NCBI GenBank assembly: GCA_030762175.1
Contig: CM060834.1
Coordinates: 25,470,001 to 25,534,000 of the forward strand
DNA: 64,000 bases
DNA from: Metallyticus violacea
Taxonomy: Eukaryota; Arthropoda; Insecta; Mantodea; Metallyticidae
Reading direction: 5' to 3'
The position numbers were made by a program, and so were the translations under genes. A model generated the notes under the pieces. It was not told the origin of the DNA and did not search any database. It worked only from the letters and a program-made list of their open reading frames with translations. Shown here piece after piece: positions 21,241-32,072 of this stretch (positions within the stretch are counted from its first letter, which is position 1; each line of letters opens with the position of its first letter).

Positions 21241-21438
21241 AAAGCGTTCGTATCAATTTTGTTTGCATTTTTGAATCTTGTTTAAGATATTTACTTTATG
21301 TGTGATTTCTTTATTTAGAATGTGATAATTTAAAGTGTGCCCTGCAACATACCTAAGCAACCTCCTAATTGTTAACTCAATTATTCTTCTGTCCAATCTT
21401 TTTATGGCCCAGTTTTCTGCTGCATACACTATCATGAC
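21241..21438 (-). pseudogene. non-LTR retrotransposon ORF2 C-terminal fragment (minus strand)
   Basis: The minus strand reads IVYAAENWAIKRLDRRII, then RRLLRYVAGHTL, then NILNKIQKCKQN before a stop. This is the Y-SE-WA-----RR-----M-FLR---G-T sequence that follows the reverse-transcriptase core in Jockey/RTE-type insect LINEs. About 60 residues are continuous. It ends close to an (ATT)n repeat. I read it as a truncated, inactive copy. Confidence 0.8.
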
Positions 21439-22315
21439 TACAAATTGGAAGCTCTAAGCTCTAACAGCAGAATAGTGTGGAATCACATTACGTTGGAATT
21501 GGACTGTAGACAACAGGCAGGGGTGCAATAGGTCGCAAGCTACAAACCACCCTCTCCGTTTAAACCTCTCGCTCATCATTTTTTGTTTACTCGCAGGGTA
21601 GTGGCGCAAGCCTGTGTTTGAGTGCCCTAACTTGATATTAAGTGCTTAAGAATTATGACGTATAGTCACGACTAACGCTAGGCTTGTTACGCTTTAAACA
21701 TTGCCAAAATATGCAAAACACAACATGCATTCAGAATGACGCAAAAGCTCAAGCAATATGTTTTGTAACATAAAAAGAAATATTCGGTAACAAATTTAAT
21801 ACTTTTTTTCTTTTATAATTTTCTTTGGAGACACAAACTATTCGGGCAACAACCATAAGAAAGAAAAGTAAATTTTATAGAATTTCAAGGCAGGTAAAGT
21901 TTATTCAAAATAGAAAATTGTAGATGTTTTTACAAACTCCTTCCATTTTACAACCAAGTTGCAATTTACAATAAATACGAGTACCTTGTGCAATTTTCGA
22001 AATGAAAATGATGGCTACTGTCAGGTGAAAACGCTTCTTACTTTTCATGCTGGTAAAACAATGGGAGAAAAATTAAAATTAACTATATTATCACTACACT
22101 CTAATTCTGCATTATAAACAGAAAAAAAAGTTATTTTAACAAAACCACTGTTTCATATCCTCTGATTTTGTCCAAAACAATGTTTATTTTCTTCGACTTT
22201 ACTTTTACCATTCTCTATATCTCCCTCATTTTTCTCCCTGTCTGTCTCACACACACTCCCTCCTTAAAAATAAAATTGACAACCAAGCGGTTACTATCTT
22301 ACACATCCAGTTGCT

Positions 22316-22354
<39 letters not shown>

Positions 22355-22664
22355 AACTCGTCTCTTTGTGTAGAAGGTTATCGCCAAAAAATAAACAAAT
22401 ATTTGTCGTGATCATTTTAGGATCAGGTATATTTTCCATATAATGGGGAAGAAGGAAAATTTAGGATATTTTTTCAAAGAATAAAAGAATGTACTCTCAG
22501 GAAATTAAAAGGAGAAAGTAATTAAAGTTCATATATAGAGTTTTTTTTTTAAAATATGCATAAAACTGCCAAATATACAGAGATATTCTATAATAAAATA
22601 GTTTAGTTTAATTAGTTGTGTTTTTTTTTCTTCTTCTCCCATACAATGAATTTTTATATAGAGT
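21439..22664. other. no recognisable feature; poly(A) tract
   Basis: It contains a run of about 30 A at 22321-22350 that could be a retroelement tail, but nothing recognisable precedes it. The motif GTGTTTGAGTGCCCTAACTT near 21614 is shared with a site near 10982. Confidence 0.4.
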
Positions 22665-22669
22665 TGTTC

Positions 22670-23640
22670 AGTAAGAATGATCATAGTATTTTACAAGCAT
22701 AATTTCTCGCACGAACAATACCCTGATCTGAAAGTATATTTTCGCCTTAACAAATCCTCTGAGGCCTATGGAGAGTTTGTTCTTCCCTATAGCACAGCTC
22801 AAAGATGGTTTAAAAAGGGAAAGGAATCAGTTTCAAAGGAAGGTGGACTCGACGGAAGAAAAATTAACTCCGCTGCTACCACTGTGAGAGAGAATAGTGG
22901 AATATCATTAAGAACTCTTTTAAAAACTTTGAAAATGTTACTCGGTGCCGCCAACACGTTGGTAACTGAAAATTTGCACGTGAGACACGTTTTTGTGAAT
23001 GGCGAGTTCCAAGAACGCTAAAGGACGTCGTGTACAGGTGTGCATGCAGTTGAAGATATTACAGGACGATGCGGAAGTTTTTTTTCTCTTCTCCCTCCCA
23101 AAGATCCTGATGAAATTCGGTTACACAATTCAAACAGCAGGCTACAAAATCGCCATCATAACCAACAAATGTTGTTGCTTCTACTGAGAAAGTTCTTGTC
23201 ATCTCATTTTTTTCATATTTGCAGAAAGATTTATCAGCATGTCGTATCTACAAGCACAACTGTAACTGAGCAATTCTACAGAGACATCCTTGGCTCCTCA
23301 AAGCCATTTCACGCGCAAAAGGGCAACAAGCTGGACGCTGCATCAGATAATGAACAGCTGCATATCGCAAATGTTGTTGCTGAATATCTCAACATGAAGT
23401 GTGTCATCCTCCACATATTCCAGAGTCGGCCAAATGCGAGTTTTTTCTTTTTCCTGAATTGAAGAAACACCTCCGTGGGAGATATTTTTCATCATCAGAA
23501 GCAATGGTGAATGCGATTCTGAAGAACTTATGAAAAAATTGTGTTCAGCATGTGTTTAAAAACTGGCAGAAACGCTGGAGTGGTGCTTGCATCCAATGGG
23601 GAACTTTGAGAAAGATCAACAAATTATGAACATGGGTAAA
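22670..23640 (+). pseudogene. mariner-family transposase, nearly full length but decayed
   Basis: Blocks occur in order across frame changes. A helix-turn-helix ending STAQRWFKKGKES (about 22790-22830) is followed by a LLGAANTLVTENL block (about 22945-22980), LHNSNSRLQNRHHNQQ (about 23120-23170, the remains of the HYDPETK-Q-QW strand) and NEQLHIANVVAEYLNM (about 23350-23395, equivalent to DNARPHTA with catalytic D changed). After these come FFLN/LKKHLRGRYFSSSEAMVNAILKNL (about 23450-23530) and a C-terminus with WQKRWSGAC. The usual PYSPDLAP-CDFFLFP segment is largely eroded. Several stops and frameshifts show it is inactive. Confidence 0.85.
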
Positions 23641-24067
23641 GGTATGTTGCCAAAAATTAATGATAATTCTTTATTGAACAGGCCTCGTATTTTGTAACAT
23701 GCCAACCTTATAAATGTGCTAAATAATAACAATTCTAGCCTTTGTGATGACTATAAAACTATTTGAGTTGTTTTATTTTGCACCGCACATATTTTGAATG
23801 TTTTAATTTTTGGTCCTGGTCAGTCGGCAAGGGATTGATAATAGTTAAAATGCTGTATATATTCTATTATTGCATTAAAATAATTTTATATATATTACTG
23901 ACTCCTTTGCACAAAATTCATATATTATAATTGTATCGTGATTACATTTAGGAATTTGTAGTCATTTGCAGTTATCTTCTGATTCTAGACAATTAACCTA
24001 TAGAAATCTATCAATTGTTATTGATGCTATTTAAAATGTTTCCTTAGCTCAGTCTGCCATTCTGCAC

Positions 24068-24069
<2 letters not shown>

Positions 24070-24112
<43 letters not shown>
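24070..24112. repeat. (AT)n microsatellite
   Basis: About 21 perfect AT units. Confidence 0.95.
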
Positions 24113-24115
<3 letters not shown>

Positions 24116-24371
24116 GAAAAAAATTAATCTAATAAATTGTGAGATCAGGGCATTTCTAATGCCATATTTTCCTATGAGACATTTTTTTCAAGGACACCAT
24201 ATCTTAAGTAATGTAAACAGTTTATTTCCATGATAGACATACAAAACATTCACATTCAATTTTATAATAAAATATTCAAAAGAGGATAGAAATCTAGGCT
24301 GCACTGTACCAGATATCATTACGAAAATTGTACTAGTTGGATAAATCGGCCGGTTGCAGATCATGCTCGCG

Positions 24372-24700
24372 TTACCGCTGCTCATGAAGGACGTTCAACC
24401 CATTCGTGTGACTCGTTGCCATATTATTCGCAATTGCATGAATGCTAATGGAGGGATTTTGCTCCACTTGTAGCAGGGCATTTTGTGCGCCCTCGTCCAT
24501 GTCCAGGTAATCTCCTAAATGACCCGGTTTCACGCAGTCGTTGATACACAGCAGCAAGTGTCGAATGAACGGCGATCCTGGTATTATTGTTGATAAAGTC
24601 TGTAGGAACTATGTCCGTTAGCTCTTTCAATGTTATTGCAGTGGTTGAAAGTGTACAGCAGAGGTTATTATATCTGAAGAAGTGCCATTTAGCAATTTGA
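24372..24700 (-). pseudogene. DUF4817/IS630-type transposase N-terminal remnant (minus strand)
   Basis: In two minus-strand frames separated by one shift the sequence reads AAVYQRLRETGSFRRLPGHG, then ALLQVEQNPSISIHAIANNM and ATSHTNGLNVLHEQR. The order (FRETGSV, PGRGR, then a second helix-turn-helix with V---NP--S-R-IA-----S---V---L---) is the usual N-terminal DNA-binding half of insect IS630 transposases. The catalytic domain does not follow. Beyond 24372 the sequence turns AT-rich, suggesting an internally deleted element. Confidence 0.7.
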
Positions 24701-25071
24701 AAACGCCTCATAGCAAAATATGGCATTTGAAAAAAAAATGTTTGTGTCCAGTGCGAGCTCTCAAAGTTAGTGGGGCTTACGTTTTATATCCCGGTTAGTA
24801 AATAAAAAATAAATAAATGTGTGTAGGTTGTGAACTAGGTGTTCATGTAGGTAAGTAACAATAACAGGGAAGCACAGCGAATATTTTTTGTTTGTTTAAC
24901 TTTCTTGTATACGTTATTCATCTATTTGTACATAAAAACCTCATTTACAACCTGTATACGTGTGAAATAAGTCAATTTTACTTTCACTGAAAAACCTTTA
25001 GATCCTCACTTTTAAATATGCTGTATTTACACGAATTTAATGCGCCATAGAATATATGATATAATGAAACT

Positions 25072-25078
<7 letters not shown>

Positions 25079-25102
<24 letters not shown>
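25079..25102. repeat. poly(A) tract
   Basis: An A run of about 24 bases immediately before the mariner-like element region. Confidence 0.9.
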
Positions 25103-25219
25103 TCGTTCTTCCTCCTTTCATGTATGAATTCCAAAACTTTTTTTTTTTCTATACCAGGCTGTCCTCCTTTACGGGAACCAGTGACTTTCTTCCTACTAGA
25201 TTTATTCTGTTGCTCTCAG

Positions 25220-25995
25220 CTACGAGGGTATTTTTTCCAACCTTCGATCGCTCTGCTACGTGACCGGACAAGCATAAGGAGGCGAATCTGCGCACTGTGC
25301 TTCTGCTGCTACCCCACCATAACGTCTGCCAAGACCAAGTTCAAAACATCAGAAGGAGCTGAACTACAGGTACTTCAACATGATCGGCATGATTGATTCT
25401 CCCACTAAGTGAGAATTGCGAAGGGTCATTCGTTTTCTACAGGCAGAAGGGAATAGTGCACCAGAAATTCATCGCCAAACGAGCCGTGTTTATGGTGCAA
25501 ACTGTATGGTTGAGGGTGTTGTGAATGGTGTAGGAAATTTAAAGAAGGCCGAACTGATGTTCATGATGAAGATAGAAAAGGAAGCAGGTCTGTCGCTAGT
25601 GAAGACCTTGGTCAGCGAGTTGATCAAGTGGTTTGAAAGAGATGGAGGTTTACCATCAGTCTTTGGAATTTATGGACATATCAAGGTCAGTTCTGTACAT
25701 GATTGTTACAGACATAGACTATCGAAAACTTTGTGCGACGCCTTGTGATTTCTTCCTTTGGGGGTACATTAAGGACCTTGTTTACGCACCCTCTCTGCCA
25801 TGAACACTAGTAGAGCTCAGGGATGGCATCGATACTGCAGTGATGACCATTGACAGGATGATGCTACAAAATGTGTGGAACGAGCTCGGCTACCGCCTGG
25901 ACGTGTGTCGTGTAGAACAAGGGGCAAATATAGAGCACTTGTAGAGTGTAAAGAAAATTGGGTGAGGTAGCGGTTCTTTTCATATATAAATCATA
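25220..25995 (+). mobile_element. internally deleted mariner-like element
   Basis: The left part begins CTACGAGGGTATTTTTTCCA, a start typical of one mariner branch in insects. A transposase N-terminus and C-terminus follow as a fused remnant (25416-25942). A full element of this type is about 1.3 kb, while this one is about 0.78 kb, which matches loss of the catalytic core. The right terminal repeat was not located with confidence. Confidence 0.7.
25416..25942 (+). pseudogene. mariner transposase with N- and C-termini fused by deletion
   Basis: The N-terminal blocks are RVIRFLQAEGNSAPEIHRQT, VYGANCMVEGVV and, after a deletion of unknown kind, an LPSVFGIYGHIK patch. The frame then reaches DYRKLCA and passes straight into TPCDFFLWGYIKDLVYAPSL. 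In intact relatives these two motifs lie roughly 150-200 residues apart, on either side of the first and second catalytic aspartates. The C-terminus continues TLVELRDGIDTAVMTI, NVWNELGYRLDVCRVEQG and ANIEHL before the TAG near 25942. The junction lies at about 25735-25741 and carries no insert. Confidence 0.85.
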
Positions 25996-26690
25996 TTTGT
26001 ACGTGTAAATATAGCGTTTTGAACGCGATTGAATCATTTATAGTAATCTGTATTCAAATTTAATTATATCTACAAAAAAAAACAAAGATAATGGATTTAT
26101 AAAGAGAAAAATCCTGTTAGATTGAAGCTACTAATAAATGAAAGAATATTAGAACGGGCATTGAACTTAAATTATTTATGATATGATATTAGTTTTAAAT
26201 TTGACAAAGACATTGAAATGAAAGTTAATAAACTTTAAACAATTTGTGAAACAATTAGAAGAACTTTAGGAAGAAAAACTTGAGAGAGAAACAAATGAAG
26301 TTTTATAAGGTTAATGCTGCGCCTACTTCGAACGTGGACAGTGACAAAAAAAGAGAAATAACTTATGCAGTCTTACATGAGGTATGTAAGGGGATGCATT
26401 AGAGTTCAGAAATGACATAACAGATTTGAATATTCTTTTCAATTAATGATAAAATAGATGAAAATAAAATAAAAGGAAAGATAATGTTGATAGGATAGCA
26501 AAGAATATATTGCCAAAGAAGATGGTATAAACCAATTGGGAGGAGAGATTTGGGTTGATCTCGTAAAAGATGGAGACCGGAACAGGTGAAGAAATTATCT
26601 ACTCCTTGAAAGGAGAAGAAAAAATGAATATTTTGGTAAGTTATTTAATTGTTCTTTATTCAGACTTTCCACGGTGATATTTGTGTCAAA
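25996..26690. other. no recognisable feature
   Basis: AT-rich, with several purine-rich runs. A faint LINE-like look near 26520-26600 was not strong enough to call. Confidence 0.4.
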
Positions 26691-26859
26691 AGCAGCAGAG
26701 CACTGCTGTGTACTGGGAGGAGCCAGTGCTCGAGATCAGGTGCAGGTAGCAGCTTGTAGCTACTTGATGGAGTTAAATGAGTTGTTCGTTCGTGTGTTAC
26801 TCGGTACTTTCATTGTGTGCTAAACTTTGTGTTAGTTATGCTACTACATAAGAATAATC

Positions 26860-27150
26860 TTGAAGAATGAGTTTTATGTATGGTACATAGATTCTTGCAT
26901 AGAAGGGTAAGGCGATTTGCAAAATAAAATATTCTGGGAATAGTGTTCCAAGTAGAGAAACTGTTCGCCATCTTGCTACAAAGGTACGAGAGACAAGATC
27001 TCTCAATGACAAGGAACATGTTCCAAACTGCCTTGCTCTTAAGGAAGAATAGTAATTCAAAATACAGCAATTTCCAACTGAAATGCCGGCAATGTATAGC
27101 CGCTGAGGGGCATCGTTTTCAACATAAGACAACACAGGTTAGTGTTTATT
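26860..27150 (+). pseudogene. DUF4817 transposase N-terminus joined to its last residues
   Basis: Around 26938-27050 one frame reads NSVPSRETVRHLATKVRETR, then SLNDKEHVPNCLALKEE. This is the second helix and turn of the DUF4817 domain. The very next recognisable block, at about 27080-27125, is CRQCIAAEGHRFQH, which is the last few residues of such proteins (RCI---GGHF-H). The catalytic domain between them is missing. Stops interrupt the frame. Confidence 0.7.
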
Positions 27151-27197
27151 AGCATCACTTTTAAATACAGTATCATTTAATGTTTTAGTAAAAAAAG

Positions 27198-27221
27198 CAA
27201 AGCAAAGCAAAGCAAATACTA
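27198..27221. repeat. (AAAGC)n short tandem repeat
   Basis: About four and a half perfect AAAGC units inside the 3' part of the deleted DUF4817 element. Confidence 0.85.
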
Positions 27222-27310
27222 CCTTTACGACTATATCTACTTTTTTCCGGTTGCAGTGGCTGCAGTAAGTAGTCGCCCATATCTCAAATAACCTCACTGT
27301 ATAATACAAA

Positions 27311-28669
27311 GAAAAGCTCCTTTTTTTCTTGCTGTCTTACGCTCCTCATTTAGTAAGTAAAATAATGACACAGACTTCTCAGCAAGTCTGTTCTTTTTCC
27401 CTTCGGCTGTCGTGTTTGGTTGCGATGATCTAGAAGCGGATCTACTGCTTTTCTTTGTTTGCTTTTAACAAGGAACGATGCTATTTAGTAGTCAGTTTCT
27501 GAAGGCCTTTGAACGTATGTCCTTGTTAGATGACATCATTTATGTAGCACAAATAGAACACAGTGTCTTGAGATTTACTGTACTCTAATCAACTACGCCT
27601 CTCAAACGAAGATTTGATTTTTTAAATATTCTCTCCGTCAGAGAGTTTAGAGTAAATATACTAGAGAGTAACACTCTTATATCAACTTTTCGGTGCTAAC
27701 GACGACGATCATGCTCTAAACAGCTAATTCCCAATGAAATGTGAAGAAGTCATTTATGTTGACCTATATTGTCAACTCATTTGAAGAAACACAGACCAAC
27801 CGCATGATTCAGTGATAACAGCTCCCGCCTATATCTCGAGATCGATTCCAGAACTTAAATGGGAAGTTTTTCCCATGGTTTTTTTTTTAAACTACCAATG
27901 TGTTATTACTTTAATTTTGTTTCGTTATATGCTATATTTAAATATGTTGAATAGCATCTCTTGGCTCTTCGCCCCTCGGTTATGTTCGTAGCTTGTTATA
28001 CCCTAACCTCCAGATGTTCCCTCTTTTAACTTCACTCCTGCTATCAGCATCAGATTACTTCAAAATATTTTGAAGGTAGAAGGTAGAATATGTGGTAATT
28101 ATGAATTTAAAAATAAAAAAAAAAAATCTCTGTACACTTTTCAAGTTTTCTACAAAAAAAAACAATGCTAATTTTTAAAAATGAAGTTAAAAAGAAACAC
28201 TGTAAATATAATATTGAATTAAATAAATGTCCAGCATTCAAGAAGACGCCGATGAATACAGGTACTTTGTCGGAATCCTCTATTTATTATGCATTCAAGC
28301 TGTAAAAAACAAAAACAAGAAACGTGTCAAGGATAGGAAGATAATATATTTATAAAATGTGTAAAATCACCGAGAATATTAAACTTACATTGAACTACAA
28401 AATGCAATAAGTCAAGCTGGGCTAATTTCGTAACACTGTAACAAGTACCAGAGCGAAAGTTTTGGTTTTGAAGCAACCAGAAAAATGGTCGCATATGTGT
28501 AAAACAAGGGTCAATATACGCAGGTGACGACAAAAGTGACTTATTTAAAAACTTCTTATGCAGTTTTTGAAGCTGTTAGTTCACTCATTTTATTTCCGTT
28601 GTCAAAAGAAATTCATTTTATCGTATTCTTTGATTCAAACATTTTTAGCTATTTTACAATAGTAGCATT
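27311..28669. other. no recognisable feature; possible degenerate tRNA-like head
   Basis: At about 27795-27855 the order AACCGCATGATTCAGTGATA ... AGATCGATTCCAGAAC resembles a tRNA A-box and B-box at normal spacing. It may be the eroded head of a SINE, but no family body follows. The rest is AT-rich without assigned features. Confidence 0.35.
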
Positions 28670-29080
28670 CAGTGGCGGCTCGTGACCCATATAGAAAGAT
28701 GATCTAGGAGCATACCCAATGGCGTAAGGGCAGGTATCTCTTATCATAACTTATATACGTCCCTGACATGCTGTCAAAACTGCAACCCCATCGTACGTTT
28801 GTGCTATAAACTTTTGGTTACATAGAAATCTTCTAATTCAGCAGTTACAGTAAACATTAAGCCTTCTGCAGTGAATTCAGAAACAGCAATGAACTTTATG
28901 AATCTTTCAACTGGTTAACCCTCACTGATGTATCGTGATATCACAACAAATTGTGACAGATGTTTCGTCGGCCTGTACAGAAACAAAATTCTCCTTTCTG
29001 TTTCTTTTCTGATCTCATTCCTATTGGCATTGTATGTTTCTCACTTAACACGCTCTCAACCAAGATGCTTTATCAAACCA
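28670..29080 (-). pseudogene. hAT-superfamily transposase fragment with an adjacent terminal sequence
   Basis: Minus-strand reading from about 29010 downward gives NFVSVQADETSVT (the hAT ADETSD motif), then a region ending KFIAQTYDGVAVLTACQG (compare C-AQ-YDGA--MSG--GG) and TCPYA (compare the CPYA/HCYAH region). The sequence then stops resembling protein. The minus strand ends TCACGAGCCGCCACTG at 28685-28670, a typical hAT inverted terminus (CAGTGGCGG...). The catalytic domain is therefore cut short just before the terminal repeat. Frameshifts and stops are present. The other end was not found. Confidence 0.7.
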
Positions 29081-30937
29081 TTAAAAATCAATTAAAAAAA
29101 AGAAATAAAGAAAACCTTAATTTTGTGCTCTCTTGCTGAATAAGCTCCTATAGCTTTCGGTTGATGAGGTCCAAATTGTTTCACTTCCAACTTAACAGTT
29201 AAACTTAGACGTGAAAATGGAGTCTTCAATAAAGCGTCCACTTTATTCATTGCCACAAAACAGATACGCTTTTTTGTAACTTATTATTTAACATTATGAA
29301 AGTCAACTTTCCATCCATAAACAGTGAGGAAGTCACCCAAATTACAAACAAGTGCGAAAACAACTCCTAGTCAGTTATGCATGGTGTCAGTTATACCTCA
29401 ACATCTGGTTCCTAAGAAAAGAGAGAATACCGAGCACTGGCCATAGCCGCCTTTCTACTGTCCAAGGAGAACGCAGAAATAAGCAGGAGAAAATTAACCC
29501 ATCTTGGAGGAAGACCACAATAAGTTCTTGTAAATCTTTGCTGGCCCATAAAGGTATAAGCTTAAAGCGTAAAATTGATTGGGATGGTCCACGAACTTCC
29601 CTCTCTAACGGAGGACCCGCATGCTACCGCTACTACAGTAGAGAAGAAACGCGCTTATTATGTAAAATATAATTAAGAACTAATCCGTTATACATTGCTT
29701 TTTTCATGTAATTTTTTATTTAAAAGTTTACCAGTAGAAGAGTACTGGTCAACAGATAAATAATTGCAGCATTTTCTTTGAGAGAAGGGCCAATCTGGTC
29801 CTTATTGACGGGCAACCCCTGGTAGAAGTAATAGGAGTGAATTTATTTCAGTGAAACCAATAAATAAAACTTCAAGAGCGCAAGGGTCCAACGGACCAAA
29901 CATGTTATTATAATACACTAGGCCTGTTTGATTTAGTAAACGATATTAGATGACATTTCACATTAAACTATAAAACAAACATATATCAAACAATAAAATC
30001 ATAATAAAATAATTAAAACATAAACATTGTTTATAATAAAATGTATTTTTTTAGAGTTCAGTTTTAAGTTACCAGATCTTTTATCACAACAAAGAATTAG
30101 CTTACACTGACCTCCACAAAAGAATGATCGAGTAGGTACTATAATGTCGTCGGTATGAAAACATGAATTGAGCGCAACTGCACTGAACGAGGCTGGTAAA
30201 CACGTTCGGGGAAGACTCTGGAGCTATCTGAGAGGGGCGGAACACCCCTTTTGCTGAGAGTCGCCATCATGGAAAACCTTGCTCAGTGCCTGCAGATTCT
30301 CATTTAATATTGAAGTGGGGTCACCGCGCACAGGCACTGCAACTTGATCCTATCACACATTCACTCACTCACACATATGAAAGCACTTAACTGTATATTG
30401 GTGGCCCTCCAGGCTACAGGAAGCCTCGTAAATAGAGAACGGATATTCTTGTGTTGCAGACATAAGGTGAACATTATACGACATGCTTAAAAACTTCAAG
30501 TTCGTCAAATAATAAATGTCCCAAAATACCAAAAACTAGGGAAAATAATTGTACACACTTACGGTTCGAGCAGAAGAGCATTTTCAGGAGGAAAAGCACA
30601 AATATATTTGTAGAAAAACTGTATAACATTACTGTTTTGTAAAACGGTGTTGAATTAATTTAGTTTTCTTCGAAAGATTATAATTAACGCAAATAGTGTG
30701 GTTAACTATGAAGCCTGGACCTCAAGTACTCGAAGGTTTCCAGTCTCCTCTTAGGGATAAAATCTCTGCAAAGAGATGACCTTAGAGGTCTCTAGGGTAT
30801 ATAGGCTCTGATGGGAGAGATTCACGGCTTTAGTCTCGAAAGAGTATAGTAGCTAGATGGTAAGAGCATCAGCATGGTAAGCCTTCGGCCGTAACCTCGA
30901 AATTTTTCCATATGACTGCGATTCCAAACAAAAACGT
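29081..30937. other. mostly unassigned; short Harbinger-like reading near 29410-29520
   Basis: One plus frame near 29412-29515 reads ALAIAAFLLSKENAEISRRK, reminiscent of the N-terminal region of PIF/Harbinger nucleases (AL----LL-EE--E---K). The match is too short to be firm. GC-richer sequence at about 30150-30360 has no recognised family, and a tRNA-like head may exist near 30845-30900. Confidence 0.3.
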
Positions 30938-31195
30938 CGGTCCTGGTGGTGTAGTGGTGACCATACTTACTTTGTAGACCCAAGATTGCGGATTCAATCA
31001 CAGCTAGGGTTAATGGATCTTATTTGGGCGTAAAAATCCTAAATATGGTTTTCTTCGGAAGGGTAGTAAAGCCTGGATCCCGTATCGTAGATTTACGACA
31101 CGTAAAAGAACCTCCAGACTGCCAATAAAGGCCGCTGAGCAAAATTTATCGGCCATTTCACGCTTTGAATTGAATGGGACCTAATAAATACCTGG
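30938..31195 (+). mobile_element. SINE-A (plus strand), diverged
   Basis: Head CGGTCCTGGTGGTGTAGTGG with A-box, and a B-box at about 30989-31000 that has decayed from GGTTCGAA to GGATTCAAT. The body has TTGGGCGTAAAAATCCTAAA, CTTCGGAAGGG, GACACGTAAAAGAACCTCC, GAGCAAAATTTATCGGCC and GAATTGAATGGGACC. The family's TTAAAGAGCGTCC tail is replaced by a diverged end near 31180. It is older than the copy at 31787 by amount of change. Confidence 0.9.
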
Positions 31196-31309
31196 ATAAA
31201 TTTGAAATGAACACCTTGTATTTAGATTTTGAAGACTATATAACATACATTTCTAATAATGAAAATTTTAATTTCAACCAATCTAGTCGCCTATAGCTTT
31301 AAATGTATA

Positions 31310-31774
31310 GTAATAATTTTACTGCATTTGTCTTCAGTGCGGCCAACTCTATTCTCCTAAAAAATTTATGAACAAGAATCTATTAATCGCAATATCAAAT
31401 AATCATACCACAAACATGCTAAATAAGAAAAAGAAGAAAAAATCTAAACACACTTGCCGGCCGACCCTCGTATTATATATAGCACAAGCTGGAATTATGA
31501 AAGCGTACCCCTTTAATAATAGAATAAAATAATTGTTTTACATGTTAAACCTTTTTTCTTTCTTCCTCAGTTGGCATTGGTGAGTAATTGGAATTGCAGT
31601 AATGCAGCTTAATCTGTTCCAGTCTCATTAATTCTGATTAAGTAGGTATCTATAAATGTAAATATATTATGCAACTGTAATATTTAGTAATGGACTTTTA
31701 AGAATACATTATTTTATTGTAATTTTATTCCTAAAATAATGCTGTTAAATATGACATGATGTCCGAGTGTCTGG
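31310..31774 (+). repeat. unidentified dispersed repeat, copy D (interrupted by a SINE)
   Basis: It shares ordered blocks with copies at 32640, 34640, 50720 and 60600. These are GCATTTGTCTTCAGTGCGGC, CCAACTCTATTCTCCTA, ATGAACAAGAATCTATTAATCG, TTTCTTCCTCAGTTGGCATT and ATTTTATTCCTAAAATAAT. It has no coding capacity, tRNA boxes or clear terminal repeats. The SINE at 31787-32072 is inserted into its right part. Confidence 0.8.
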
Positions 31775-31786
31775 ATAAATCAGTAA

Positions 31787-32072
31787 GTCGGTCCTGATGG
31801 TCTAGTGGTAACCACACTTGTCTCGTAAACCCAAGACCGCGGGTTCAAACCCGACCAGGTTCGATGGATTTTTTGGGGGGTAAAAATTCTAAGATGGCTT
31901 CCTTCGGAAGGGAAGTAAAGCCGTGGGTCCCGTGTCGTACATTTACGGCACGATAAAGAACCTCAAGCCTGAAAGAAGAGACCTCTGAGCAAAATTTGTC
32001 GGCCGTTTCACGCCCGGAATTGAATGGGACGCTGAAAACCTGAGATGTTAAAGAGCGTCCGTAATTAAACGA
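31787..32072 (+). mobile_element. SINE-A with 12-bp target-site duplication
   Basis: Best-preserved plus-strand copy. Head GTCGGTCCTGATGGTCTAGT, B-box GCGGGTTCAAACCCG at about 31839-31853, body with GATGGCTTCCTTCGGAAGGG, CCGTGGGTCCCGTGTCG, ACGGCACGATAAAGAACCTC, GGCCGTTTCACGCCC, and the tail GATGTTAAAGAGCGTCCGTA. The duplicated target ATAAATCAGTAA is exact at 31775-31786 and 32073-32084. It inserted into an older unidentified repeat. Confidence 0.97.

Larger units (their letters stand above)
26690..27310 (+). mobile_element. internally deleted DUF4817-type element
   Basis: The left side near 26671-26720 contains CACGGTGATATTTGTG. The right side near 27260-27305 contains CCCATATCTCAAATAACCTCACTGTATA, whose reverse complement (TACAGTGAGGTTATTTGAGA) is a plausible inverted match. 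The right 200 bp aligns with the reverse complement of 48780-49010. The element carries transposase N-terminal and extreme C-terminal codons only. Confidence 0.65.

Noticed and set aside
22168..22443. 91-codon frame with a poly-Lys run
   Set aside because: Crosses a 30-base A tract, with no family motif.
31841..31853. tRNA genes at tRNA-like A/B boxes (also 8920, 19461, 39990, 49193, 50122, 59462)
   Set aside because: No cloverleaf with paired acceptor stem and anticodon arm can be drawn with confidence, and each continues into a shared non-tRNA body. They are SINE heads.
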